Assembly: GCF_002277895.1 (NCBI RefSeq)
Contig: NZ_CP023000.1
Coordinates: 1,302,001 to 1,366,000, forward strand
DNA: 64,000 nt
Direction of reading: 5' to 3'
Source of the DNA: Rhizobium sp. 11515TR
Lineage (GTDB): Bacteria > Pseudomonadota > Alphaproteobacteria > Rhizobiales > Rhizobiaceae
Each line of letters begins with the position of its first letter. Position 1 is the first letter of the stretch. Below the pieces are notes generated by a model. That model did no database searches, was not told the origin of the DNA, and worked only from the letters and a program-made list of their open reading frames with translations. The translations under genes were made by a program, and so were the position numbers. This document shows, in pieces, positions 43,803 through 52,456 of the stretch.

Positions 43803-45119
43803 ATGCCAAAGATCTGCCTGATCGGTGCCGGCAGCACCGTCTTTGCCCAGAATATTCTGGGCGACGTCCTTTCCAGTCAGGGTGGTGGCGACTACGTCAT
43901 CAGCCTCTTCGACATCGATCCGGAGCGCCTGAAAACATCCGAAATCGTTGCACGGCGCATCTGCGAGGCGCTTCATCTCGACAAGGTGCACGTCGAGGCG
44001 ACGCTCGACCGCAGGCAGGCGCTGCGCGGTTCGGATTTCGTCATTCTGATGATGCAGGTCGGCGGCTATAAGCCGGCCACGGTGACGGATTTCGATGTCC
44101 CGAAACGGTACGGGCTCCGGCAGACCATTGCCGATACGCTCGGAATCGGCGGCATCTTCCGCGGGCTTCGCACCATTCCGGTTCTCGAAGCGATCTGCCG
44201 CGACATGGAAGAAGTCTGCCCGAATGCCTTGCTCATGCAATACGTCAACCCAATGGCGATCAATTGCTGGGCGATCAAGGAGATTGCTCCGAGCATCCGG
44301 ACCGTTGGTCTCTGCCACAGCGTGCAGCACACGGCCGCCCATCTTGCCGATTGCCTTGGCGAGGATGTCGCCGACATCAATTATCTCTCGGCCGGCATCA
44401 ACCATATCGCCTTCTTTCTCAAATATGAAAAACTGCACGCCGACGGCAGCCGCGAGGACCTCTATCCGCGTCTGCGCGCTCTGACCGAAGGAGGACGGAT
44501 TCCCGCTGACGATCAGGTGCGTTTCGACGTTCTGAAAAGACTTGGCCACTTCGTCACGGAATCGAGCGAGCATTTCTCGGAATATACATCCTGGTATATC
44601 AAGGAGGGCCGCAACGATCTGATCGAGCGGCTCAATATTCCCCTGGATGAATATATCCGCCGTTGCGAGGTCCAGATCGCCGAGTGGCACGAGTTGCGCC
44701 GCGACCTTGAAGGCGGCAAGCCGATCGATGTCTGCCGGAGCAATGAATATGCGGCCGGTATCATTCACGCGGCAGTCACCGGCCGGCCTGCGCTGATCTA
44801 CGGAAATGTCCCGAACAACGGATTGATCCAAAATCTGTCTGACGAGTGCATTGTCGAAGTTCCATGCCATGTCGATCACAACGGCGTTCAGCCCATGCGC
44901 ATCGGGCGGATACCTTCGCAGCTCGCCGCCGTAATGAACTTGAGTATTTCCGTGCAAGGACTGACGGTCGAGGCGGCACTGGCGAAGAAACGGGATCGCA
45001 TCTATCAGGCAGCCCTACTTGATCCGCACACCTCGGCGGAGCTGTCACCCGATCAAATATGGACGCTTGTTGACGATATGATAGAGCAGCACGGCAATCT
45101 TTTGCCCGCCTACCACTAG
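43803..45119 (+). CDS. melA: Glycoside hydrolase family 4, alpha-galactosidase type
   Basis: GH4 enzymes cleave glycosides by an NAD+- and Mn2+-dependent redox elimination. The 438-residue protein has the NAD-binding CLIGAGSTVFAQNILGDV at residues 4-21. The metal pair is likely Cys171 in GLCHSVQHT and His201 in AGINHIAFF, the spacing known for the family. CHSV at this point is found in alpha-galactosidase and alpha-glucosidase members. No signal peptide is present, so it acts on imported sugar. GGAG precedes the ATG at 43803. A strong terminator follows, separating it from the next operon. Confidence 0.87.
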   Translation: MPKICLIGAGSTVFAQNILGDVLSSQGGGDYVISLFDIDPERLKTSEIVARRICEALHLDKVHVEATLDRRQALRGSDFVILMMQVGGYKPATVTDFDVPKRYGLRQTIADTLGIGGIFRGLRTIPVLEAICRDMEEVCPNALLMQYVNPMAINCWAIKEIAPSIRTVGLCHSVQHTAAHLADCLGEDVADINYLSAGINHIAFFLKYEKLHADGSREDLYPRLRALTEGGRIPADDQVRFDVLKRLGHFVTESSEHFSEYTSWYIKEGRNDLIERLNIPLDEYIRRCEVQIAEWHELRRDLEGGKPIDVCRSNEYAAGIIHAAVTGRPALIYGNVPNNGLIQNLSDECIVEVPCHVDHNGVQPMRIGRIPSQLAAVMNLSISVQGLTVEAALAKKRDRIYQAALLDPHTSAELSPDQIWTLVDDMIEQHGNLLPAYH

Positions 45120-45151
45120 CCCACCACGTCTTGAGCGACGGTAATTGATGA

Positions 45152-45181
45152 GCGCGGTCTCTTCGAGAGAAGAGGCCGCGC
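45152..45181 (+). terminator. Rho-independent terminator of melA
   Basis: A 12-bp stem with one G-T wobble (GCGCGGTCTCTT and AAGAGGCCGCGC) and a 6-base loop is followed by GTTTACATTT. It begins about 33 bases after the melA stop. Confidence 0.82.
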
Positions 45182-45287
45182 GTTTACATTTAGGTTCAAG
45201 ACGAATCGGAAGTTAGATCAAAAAAAATCAGAATTATGATTGACATTGATCTTATTGAGTGGAAACTTGAGCGAAATAGAAGCCTTC

Positions 45288-46100
45288 ATGGGACAGGAGT
45301 TTTCGTTGAGCCAAGCTGGAGGAGTCAAAGTCGATCGTCTCGACGCTATTCGCAGCCATCTGTATGCGAATGGATTTTCGACCATTCAGGCGCTCGCGGA
45401 TGCCATCGGTGCTTCCTTGGCAACGGTGCGCAGGGACTTGCAGGTTCTCGAGCGGGAAGGCGCCATCGACCGCGTGCATGGCGGCGCCCGGATCGCCGAG
45501 GGATCGTCAGTGGAGCTTGCCTTTCAGGAGCGGGCCAAGCGGCATCTGTCGGCCAAGCGCGCGATCGCAACGGCTGCCTACGATTTGCTGGCGCCGCGCA
45601 CGGCCATTTTTCTCGATGCTGGTACGACGGTTCTGCAACTGGCACGGCTCATCCGTCTGAACCCGATGCCGCTTCGTATCTTCACCAATGGCCTGACGGT
45701 GGCGCAGGAATTCCTCAACATCCCCAATCTGGAAGTCGTCTTGCTCGGTGGCCAGCTTCGCAGTGAAAATGCTTCACTCGTCGGGCCGCAGGCCGAAGCG
45801 ATGCTTGAGAGCATCTGGTTCGATCAACTCTTCCTCGGCGCAAGCGCCATCAGTCCGGATGGCGCGATCTATAGTGTCGACAGCGCCGAAGCGAGCCTCA
45901 ACAGATGCATGCTCAGCCGGTCGGCGCACCGCTTCGTGCTCGCCGATTCCTCGAAGTTCGGCACGATGGCGACCTATAAGGTCGCCCCCTTGAGTGCAGC
46001 GAAGGTGATTACCGATGCGGGCCTTTCCGCGCATTGGCGCGGCGAACTCGTCAATCTCGGCGTCGAGACGACGATCGCGGACCTCGGAGCGCCGGAATGA
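45288..46100 (+). CDS. DeoR-family regulator (AgaR-like)
   Basis: The 270-residue protein has a DeoR helix-turn-helix at about residues 14-70 (RLDAIRSHLYANGFSTIQAL, then LATVRRDLQVLEREGAI). Its sugar-phosphate-sensing domain contains IFLDAGTTVLQLARLI and GGQLRSENASLVGPQAE. Such regulators usually sense a phosphorylated sugar made by the pathway they control. It is the first gene of its operon; TTGACA at 45240-45245 could be the -35 element. I use the ATG at 45288; other in-frame starts exist at 45240 (TTG) and downstream. The kinase gene overlaps its stop as ATGA. Confidence 0.87.
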   Translation: MGQEFSLSQAGGVKVDRLDAIRSHLYANGFSTIQALADAIGASLATVRRDLQVLEREGAIDRVHGGARIAEGSSVELAFQERAKRHLSAKRAIATAAYDLLAPRTAIFLDAGTTVLQLARLIRLNPMPLRIFTNGLTVAQEFLNIPNLEVVLLGGQLRSENASLVGPQAEAMLESIWFDQLFLGASAISPDGAIYSVDSAEASLNRCMLSRSAHRFVLADSSKFGTMATYKVAPLSAAKVITDAGLSAHWRGELVNLGVETTIADLGAPE

Positions 46101-47095
46101 GCGACGAGCTGATCCTCGGCATCGATGGTGGCGGCAGCAAGGTGCTGGCGGCACTTGCCGACAGAGCCGGCAACGTGCTGCTTATGTCGCGCAGCGGCGG
46201 CGTCAATCCGATGGATAATCCGAACTGGCGGCGCGAACTGGATCTTGCGCTGCGCCCCTTCCTGGAGCGGGAGCAGCCGGCCGCCGTCGCTGCCGCGCTG
46301 CCGGCCTATGGCGAAGTGGCACACCTGTCGGAACAGCAGCGCGAGGCGATCGAGGCCAGCTTCCCCAAGGCCAAGCGGCATATTCTCAACGATGTCGATG
46401 CGGCTCATCTTGGTGCCTTTGCCGGCAAGCCCGGTATTCTCATCCTGTCCGGGACGGGTTCCATGGCCTGGGCACGCAACAGCGCTGGCGCATCTGCGCG
46501 CGTCGGCGGATGGGGCGATGTCATCGGCGACGAGGGCAGCAGCTATTGGATCGGACGGGCAGCTCTCAGCCTCGTCAGCCAGAGCCTCGACGGGCGGGCA
46601 GGTCCGACCGCGCTGGCGAAGGCCGTGTTCGAATTCCTGAACCTCGACAGCATCGACCCGGTCAATGCGTTGGGAGGATGGGTGAGCGAACTCGAAAACC
46701 CTCGTGCCAAGATCGCTGGCCTATCGATTCTCGTCGATCGCGTTGCGCGCTCTGGTGACCGAGCAGCGAAACAACTGATCGAACAGGCCGCATCCGAACT
46801 GGCAAAGCATGTTGAAGCCATAGCGCCGCATTGCGATCCGGCGGCAGACTGGACCTATGCCGGCGGAACATTTGCAAGCCGCGCCCTGCTTGCCGCGCTC
46901 GAGCGGCACATCGGCCGTCCAGCCGTGAGCCCGAAGCTTCCTCCCATCGGCGGCGCCCTTCTGGCGGCCGCCTGTTTTCTCGACTGGCCGGTGGATGACG
47001 GCTGGATCACGCAAATCGCCGCGACGGCAAAGACCGCAGCGGTGCATTCAGGTGAAGCAGACCTCAATAACAAGGAAAGAAGGGAACATGCGTAA
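46097..47095 (+). CDS. BadF/BcrA-type sugar or amino-sugar kinase
   Basis: The 332-residue protein belongs to the ASKHA fold ATPases of the BadF/BadG group, which includes N-acetylglucosamine kinases. It has the phosphate-1 motif LILGIDGGGSKVLAAL at residues 5-20, an adenosine-side motif GILILSGTGSMAWARN near 115, and GGWGDVIGDEGSSYWIG near 135. From context it phosphorylates galactosamine, N-acetylgalactosamine or a similar sugar delivered by the importer downstream. It overlaps the DeoR stop by 4 bases and the binding-protein start by 8. Confidence 0.83.
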   Translation: MSDELILGIDGGGSKVLAALADRAGNVLLMSRSGGVNPMDNPNWRRELDLALRPFLEREQPAAVAAALPAYGEVAHLSEQQREAIEASFPKAKRHILNDVDAAHLGAFAGKPGILILSGTGSMAWARNSAGASARVGGWGDVIGDEGSSYWIGRAALSLVSQSLDGRAGPTALAKAVFEFLNLDSIDPVNALGGWVSELENPRAKIAGLSILVDRVARSGDRAAKQLIEQAASELAKHVEAIAPHCDPAADWTYAGGTFASRALLAALERHIGRPAVSPKLPPIGGALLAAACFLDWPVDDGWITQIAATAKTAAVHSGEADLNNKERREHA

Positions 47096-48344
47096 ATTTA
47101 CTTTGCCATTCGTCGCTTTGGCGGCGCTCGTTGCCGCCGTTCCGGCTCTCGCTCAGGATGCGAAACCGCTTGCCGGACAATCGATTACGGTGCTGATGCC
47201 TTCGCCGCAGGCACCGAACATTCCCGGCGACTTCGAAGCCGAGACCGGCATTCACGTCAATATGCAGACACTCTCTTGGGACGATATCCGCCCGAAGCTC
47301 GTCACCTCGCTGATCGCAGGCACAGCACCGGCCGATGTCACCGAGTTCGATTGGTCGTGGACGGGCCAGTTCAGCGCCGCGGACTGGTATCTGCCGCTCA
47401 ACGACGTGATCGATGCCGATACGGTCAAGGATATCGGCGTCTCCAAGATCTTCACGGTCAACGGCAATCTGCTCGGCGTGCCCTATACCAACGACTTCCG
47501 GGTCATGCTGATCAACAAGAAGCATTTCGCCGATGCGGGCATCACGACAATGCCGAAGACACTCGACGAGCTTGTCGCCGCTGCCAAGCAGATCAAGGAA
47601 AAAAAGATCGCGACCTATCCGATCGGCCTGCCGCTTTCGGCGACCGAAGGTGCATCGACCAGCTGGTATCTGCTGACGAAAGCCTTTGGTGGCGAACTGT
47701 TCGACAAGGATTTCAAGCCGCTCTTCGTCTCGAAGGATTCCGCCGGCTACAAGGCGCTGGCCTTTGAATTGATGCTGCTGAAGGAAGGTCTCGTCGATCC
47801 CGCCTCCACCGGCCTCAAGGACAGCCAGATTAATGAGAGCATGTTTGCCCAGGGTGTGACCAGCATCATGATCTCAGGCGAGCCGGGCAGGATCGGTCAG
47901 ATGAACGATCCCAAGCAGTCGAAAGTGGCCGGTCAGATCGAGGCGATCCTGGTACCGACGGCAAGCGGCGAGACCCGCAGCTTCGGCCTTCCCGAAGCGC
48001 TCGCCATCCCCCGTGTTTCGCAGAACAGGGAAGCCGCCATCGCCTTCGTCAAATGGTTCACGAGCAAGGACTTCCAGAAGAAGAACGCGGCCAATGGCGC
48101 ATTGCCGACCCGCACATCGGCGCTTTCCGAACTCAATGCCGCCGGCCAATTGCTGAGCGGTGATACGCTGGTCGCGCAATCGAAGACGGTCGAGCCGCTG
48201 TTTCCGCAGGGCACGCCCCCCTGGTATCCGGAATTTTCGAGTGCAGTAAATACGGCCATCAATAGTGCGGCGAAGGGCCAGGTCACCGTCGACCAGGCCA
48301 TGCAGAACATCGCCGACGCGGCAAAGCAGGCCATGTCGCAATGA
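47088..48344 (+). CDS. ABC sugar-binding periplasmic protein
   Basis: The 418-residue family 1 binding protein starts with a signal peptide (MRKFTLPFVALAALVAAVPA, cleaved after ALA). The mature domain opens with QSITVLMPSPQAPNIPGDFE. It shows FEAETGIHVNMQTLSWDD, VTEFDWSWTGQFSAADWY and a C-terminal GTPPWYPEFSSAVNTAINSA, all typical of CUT1 sugar receptors. AAGGGAAC lies just before the ATG. It overlaps both the kinase stop and the first permease start. Confidence 0.88.
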   Translation: MRKFTLPFVALAALVAAVPALAQDAKPLAGQSITVLMPSPQAPNIPGDFEAETGIHVNMQTLSWDDIRPKLVTSLIAGTAPADVTEFDWSWTGQFSAADWYLPLNDVIDADTVKDIGVSKIFTVNGNLLGVPYTNDFRVMLINKKHFADAGITTMPKTLDELVAAAKQIKEKKIATYPIGLPLSATEGASTSWYLLTKAFGGELFDKDFKPLFVSKDSAGYKALAFELMLLKEGLVDPASTGLKDSQINESMFAQGVTSIMISGEPGRIGQMNDPKQSKVAGQIEAILVPTASGETRSFGLPEALAIPRVSQNREAAIAFVKWFTSKDFQKKNAANGALPTRTSALSELNAAGQLLSGDTLVAQSKTVEPLFPQGTPPWYPEFSSAVNTAINSAAKGQVTVDQAMQNIADAAKQAMSQ

Positions 48345-49258
48345 CCATTGCAATCTCTGCCGGTGGCAGGAGCAGGCGCGGTGCCGGCGTGAAAGCCGAC
48401 ACCATGCTGGGCATACTGCTTGTTTCGCCGATCCTGATCACGATGGCGGCCCTGGTCTTCTATCCGATCGGAAGAACGGTGTGGGACAGCCTGCACAGGG
48501 TCAATCCGATGCAGGCGGGAACGCCCTTCGTCGGGCTGGAGAACTACACTCGCATGTTCTCCGATGCCGCGCTTGGCACGACGTGGATCAACACGTTTCT
48601 GTATGTCGTGCTTGCGGTTGTCGCCGAAACGGTGTTCGGCGTGCTTGCCGCCGCTCTTATCAATCAGGTCAAGGTCGGCCGGCAATGGCTGCTCGCAGCT
48701 GTCGTCCTGCCTTGGGCGCTGCCCGGTGTCGTCAACGCGGTGATCTGGCTCTGGATCTACCAACCCGGTGCGGGATTGCTGAACGGCATTCTTTCGGCCG
48801 TAGGGTTGCCATTCGAAAACCACGTCTGGTTCAACGATCGCACCAGCGCCATCATCGCAGTCACGGTGGTTCACGTCTGGCGCATGATGCCCCTGACCGT
48901 CGTTATCGTGCTGGCCGCTATGCAGAGCATTCCCGCTCATCTCTATGAGGCCGCGCGCATCGATGGCGCAACGCGCACACAAATGTTCGCCCTTGTTACG
49001 CTTCCGCTGGTGCGCAGTGCCATTGCCGTTGCCATGACCAACGCGACCGTCAATGCATTCAACCTCTTCGATGAGGCCTGGGTCTTGGCGGGTTCCAGCC
49101 TCGAGACGCGACCGGTTCTCGTCCAGATCTATCTCGAGACCTTCCAGAACCTGCGTTTCTCTTACGGCATGGCCTTGTCTCTCGTGATCACGTTGGTCTC
49201 GCTGCTGGTTTCGCTCGTCTATGTCCTGCGGGTCTATCGCAACACCAGGTTTGATTGA
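48341..49258 (+). CDS. ABC sugar permease, MalF-like
   Basis: The 305-residue permease has six transmembrane helices (first at about residues 20-45, GILLVSPILITMAALVF). The EAA loop is PAHLYEAARIDGATRTQMF near residue 205. It overlaps the binding-protein stop as ATGA and its own stop shares a base with the next start. Confidence 0.91.
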   Translation: MTIAISAGGRSRRGAGVKADTMLGILLVSPILITMAALVFYPIGRTVWDSLHRVNPMQAGTPFVGLENYTRMFSDAALGTTWINTFLYVVLAVVAETVFGVLAAALINQVKVGRQWLLAAVVLPWALPGVVNAVIWLWIYQPGAGLLNGILSAVGLPFENHVWFNDRTSAIIAVTVVHVWRMMPLTVVIVLAAMQSIPAHLYEAARIDGATRTQMFALVTLPLVRSAIAVAMTNATVNAFNLFDEAWVLAGSSLETRPVLVQIYLETFQNLRFSYGMALSLVITLVSLLVSLVYVLRVYRNTRFD

Positions 49259-50115
49259 TGAAACAGAGCCTTTCCTATCGTTTGCTGATCTGGGCCGGTG
49301 TCGCGGTTCTCCTGATCTGGTCGCTCGGGCCGATCTACTGGACGCTTGCAAGCTCCATCACTCCGACCGAGGACTTTTCGGCTAGACCCATCCATTTTTT
49401 CCCGCAGCATTTCACGCTGGACCATTTCTCGCGCCTCTTCGGCATCGATATTGCCAGGATCGGCGGAGTTCAGGTCTGGTCGCAGTTTCGCGCTGCACTG
49501 ATTAACAGTATCGTAACTTCGGTGGCTGCAACACTTCTTTGCGTGGCTATCTCTGCGCTCGGCGCCTATGCCTTCACGCGGATCCAGTTTCCAGGCCGGG
49601 GCTTTCTGTTTGCCGCTGTCGTCGCGACTCTCGCAATCCCTGGTTATGCGGTGCTCATTCCGCTTTATCGGATCATGATCAGCCTGCATTTGGTCGATAC
49701 TTATGTGGGCGTGGCGTTGATCTATGTCTCGGCCTATCTGCCTTTGTCCCTGTGGTTGCTGCGAAGCGTCTTCGAGGCACTGCCGATCGCGCTTGAAGAG
49801 GCGGCACAGCTCGATGGCGCCGGCAGGCTCTACATCTTCTTCAACATTGTCCTGCCGCTTGCCGGTCCCGGCCTGACGGCGGCAGCCATCCTGACCTTTC
49901 TTGGCGCATGGGGGCAGTATCTCGTCCCGCTCATCTTCTCGCCGCAGGCGACGAAGCCCCTGACGGTGCTGATCCCCGAATTCGTCACCAAGAACTTCAT
50001 CGACTATGGGCTGATCACGGCAAGCGGATCGATTGCCATCATCATTCCCGCCCTGGTCGTCATCTTTCTCAATCGATACCTCGTCAGCGGTCTGCTGGCC
50101 GGATCGGTCAAGTAA
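49258..50115 (+). CDS. ABC sugar permease, MalG-like
   Basis: The 285-residue permease has six transmembrane helices and the EAA loop PIALEEAAQLDGAGRLYIFF near residue 175. The ATG at 49258 shares its A with the stop of the preceding permease (TGATG); a TTG at 49255 is the only other nearby start. Residues 190-230 (LPLAGPGLTAAAILTFLGAW) fit the family. It works with the ATPase encoded three genes later. Confidence 0.91.
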   Translation: MKQSLSYRLLIWAGVAVLLIWSLGPIYWTLASSITPTEDFSARPIHFFPQHFTLDHFSRLFGIDIARIGGVQVWSQFRAALINSIVTSVAATLLCVAISALGAYAFTRIQFPGRGFLFAAVVATLAIPGYAVLIPLYRIMISLHLVDTYVGVALIYVSAYLPLSLWLLRSVFEALPIALEEAAQLDGAGRLYIFFNIVLPLAGPGLTAAAILTFLGAWGQYLVPLIFSPQATKPLTVLIPEFVTKNFIDYGLITASGSIAIIIPALVVIFLNRYLVSGLLAGSVK

Positions 50116-50127
50116 ATCGGAGCTGAT

Positions 50128-51081
50128 ATGAATACGACGGAAAAGGTGATCTTCGAACAATTCCCTTATTGGGAAAAGGCGATTGGACCGGTCTCCGCCC
50201 CGCATGATGCCGAACTGACGGTTTTTCTGGGCTGCGGCACATCCTATAATCTCGCTTTGTCGCTTGCGGCTCACGCCAATCTTGCCGGCTATCCGGCGAT
50301 TGCCGCGCCGGGTGCGGAATGGCTGAACCGGCCGGCCGGCTTCTGGCCGCGCTGGCAGAAGGTCCATCTGGTGGCCCTTTCGCGCAGCGGCGAAACGACG
50401 GAAACCGTTGCTGCCGCCAAGGCAAGCCGCAAAGCCGGCGTTTTCGTCACCGCCATAACGGTCGAGCCCGAAAGCTCGCTTGCTAGGAATTGCGACCGGC
50501 TGATCAAAGCGGCGACCCACGGCGACGAAGGCATCGTCATGACGGTTTCGGCGAGCCTGATGCTGCTTCTGGGCATGCAGATGGTCGGCATGGAGATCCC
50601 GCGATCGATCGCCCAATCCGCACGCCGTCTGGTCGATCAGCTCGATGCGGCTCTTCCGCAAATCATCGAAGGTCGCTCGCATTTCGTTTTTCTCGGCAGC
50701 GGACAGCTCTACGGTATTGCATTGGAAGGTGCCTTGAAGCTGATGGAGATGAGCCAGATCATCACGCAGGGCTTTCATCCCCTGGAATACCGGCACGGAC
50801 CGATCAGTCTCGTCGATGGCAACACGGCGGTCGTCATGCTCTACAGTGCCGATCAAAAGGCTGCGGAAGTGTTGCTGGTCGAGGAGCTACGGCAAAAGGG
50901 TGCGGCCGTCATCGGCTTTGGCGGCCCAGGCGATCTGGAACTCGTTGTCGATTGCGATCCGGCACTCGCGGGCCTCTGCGCGCTGCCCGCTCTGCAGATC
51001 CTCGGCGAACGTGCAGCGCAGTCGAAGGGTGTCGATACGGTATCGCCTCGTCATCTGACCAAGGTCGTGATGCTCGGATGA
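50128..51081 (+). CDS. agaS: SIS-domain amino-sugar phosphate isomerase/deaminase (AgaS-like)
   Basis: This 317-residue protein has two SIS (sugar isomerase) domains. It has FLGCGTSYNLALSLAAHAN near residue 33, then LSRSGETTETVAAAKA near 85. The second domain holds HFVFLGSGQLYGIALEGALKL near 190 and HPLEYRHGPISLVD near 222. It lacks the glutaminase domain of GlmS, as AgaS does. AgaS deaminates and isomerises galactosamine 6-phosphate to tagatose 6-phosphate. GGAG lies 6 bases before the ATG; the next gene overlaps its stop as ATGA. Confidence 0.82.
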   Translation: MNTTEKVIFEQFPYWEKAIGPVSAPHDAELTVFLGCGTSYNLALSLAAHANLAGYPAIAAPGAEWLNRPAGFWPRWQKVHLVALSRSGETTETVAAAKASRKAGVFVTAITVEPESSLARNCDRLIKAATHGDEGIVMTVSASLMLLLGMQMVGMEIPRSIAQSARRLVDQLDAALPQIIEGRSHFVFLGSGQLYGIALEGALKLMEMSQIITQGFHPLEYRHGPISLVDGNTAVVMLYSADQKAAEVLLVEELRQKGAAVIGFGGPGDLELVVDCDPALAGLCALPALQILGERAAQSKGVDTVSPRHLTKVVMLG

Positions 51082-52376
51082 ACGCCTTCGTCGAACACAA
51101 TCGTGGCATTGCGCTGAAGAAGCTTCTCGGCGATCGCGTCAGGGCACTGCCGCGCGGGATCACATCGGTCTGCTCCGCGCATCCGCTCGTTATCGAGGCG
51201 GCACTGAGGCGTGCGGCCTTAGATGAGGCGGTCGCGCTGATCGAGGCGACCTGCAATCAGGTCAATCAGGATGGTGGCTATACCGGTATGACGCCACGCG
51301 ACTTCCGCCGTTTCGTCGAAGACACGGCCGCCGCCGCCGGCTTTCCTGTCGACCGCATCATCCTTGGCGGCGACCATCTTGGGCCGAACCCGTGGAGGAA
51401 GCTGCCCGCAGAGGAAGCGATGGCGAAGGCCGAGGCGATGATTGCGGCCTATGTCGAAGCAGGTTTCGAAAAGATCCATCTCGATACATCGATGGGTTGC
51501 GCCGGCGAGCCGGTGGCCTTGGCCGACGAGCTAACGGCGGAGCGTGCTGCGCGGCTTGCCCGCGTGGCGGAAGAGGCCGCTCTTCGCTCCGGCCTCCGAC
51601 CACCCGTCTATATTATCGGAACCGAGGTTCCGCCGCCGGGCGGCGCCACCCATGCCCTCGACGAGCTCGAGGTGACGCGACCCGAGGCGGCGATAAACAC
51701 GCTGGCAGTGCATCGTGCCGCCTTCGCCAAGGCCGGTGTCGAAAGCGCTCTGGAGCGGGTGATCGCCATCGTCGTCCAGCCCGGCGTCGAGTTCGGCAAT
51801 GCCAATGTCGCCCTTTACAGGCCAGATCGTGCGGATGGCTTGGTTGGCGCTCTCGACCAAATGCCCGGCCTGCTCTTCGAGGCGCATTCCACGGACTATC
51901 AGCCTGGGGACGCGCTCGCCGCCCTCGTGGAGGGCGGCTTCGCGATCCTCAAGGTCGGGCCAGGCCTGACCTTTGCTCTGCGCGAGGCGCTCTATGGCCT
52001 CGATGCCATCGCGTCGGTTCTCGCCGGAAGGGCTCTGCCCGATGAGCTCTATGCGACGATGGAGGCCGTCATGCTCGAAAGTCCGGATCACTGGAATTCC
52101 CATTATGGCGGCTCGGCCGGAGAACAGCGCTTGCAGCGCCATTTCAGCTATAGCGATCGCATCCGCTATTATTGGCCGAACGAGAATGCCGCCGCAGCGG
52201 TCGAGACCCTGCTCACGCGCTTCGAGAGCGATATTCCGGAAACGCTCATCAGCCAGTATCTCGGCCGGGTCTATCCGGCAGTGGTCGCAAGGAAGGTTCC
52301 GCCTCGGGCGCGCGATCTCTGCATCGCGGCGATCGACGCGGCCCTGGAACCCTATTCCGCGGCCACGATCGCATAG
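51078..52376 (+). CDS. GatZ/KbaZ-family protein, probable D-tagatose-6-phosphate 4-epimerase
   Basis: The 432-residue protein belongs to Pfam PF08013. It has GITSVCSAHPLVIEAALRRA near residue 27, NQDGGYTGMTPRDF near 65, LGGDHLGPNPWRKL near 95, and EKIHLDTSMGCAGEPV near 133. GatZ and KbaZ support class II tagatose-bisphosphate aldolases, but no GatY/KbaY catalytic subunit or tagatose-6-phosphate kinase is encoded here. An Agrobacterium member of PF08013 was shown to epimerise tagatose 6-phosphate to fructose 6-phosphate, and I infer that role. It overlaps agaS by 4 bases. Confidence 0.8.
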   Translation: MNAFVEHNRGIALKKLLGDRVRALPRGITSVCSAHPLVIEAALRRAALDEAVALIEATCNQVNQDGGYTGMTPRDFRRFVEDTAAAAGFPVDRIILGGDHLGPNPWRKLPAEEAMAKAEAMIAAYVEAGFEKIHLDTSMGCAGEPVALADELTAERAARLARVAEEAALRSGLRPPVYIIGTEVPPPGGATHALDELEVTRPEAAINTLAVHRAAFAKAGVESALERVIAIVVQPGVEFGNANVALYRPDRADGLVGALDQMPGLLFEAHSTDYQPGDALAALVEGGFAILKVGPGLTFALREALYGLDAIASVLAGRALPDELYATMEAVMLESPDHWNSHYGGSAGEQRLQRHFSYSDRIRYYWPNENAAAAVETLLTRFESDIPETLISQYLGRVYPAVVARKVPPRARDLCIAAIDAALEPYSAATIA

Positions 52377-52456
52377 GTCGCCTTGGCGCGCTTCCCGGCC
52401 CCGGTGGTCAGCAAGGGTTGGCGATCAGACACACGCTTTTCTAACTGGAGATCATA

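Noticed and set aside
42795..44957. A single 720-codon minus-strand protein
   Set aside because: Only the last 299 codons show domains (cupin plus AraC). The rest is antisense to the clearly coding GH4 gene.
49234..50856. 540-codon minus-strand frame opposite permease and agaS genes
   Set aside because: Highly charged, domain-free translation; the plus-strand genes are well supported.
50490..51077. N-terminal extension of the GatZ-family gene
   Set aside because: Out-of-frame reading of agaS; the real start is the ATG at 51078 with an ATGA overlap.
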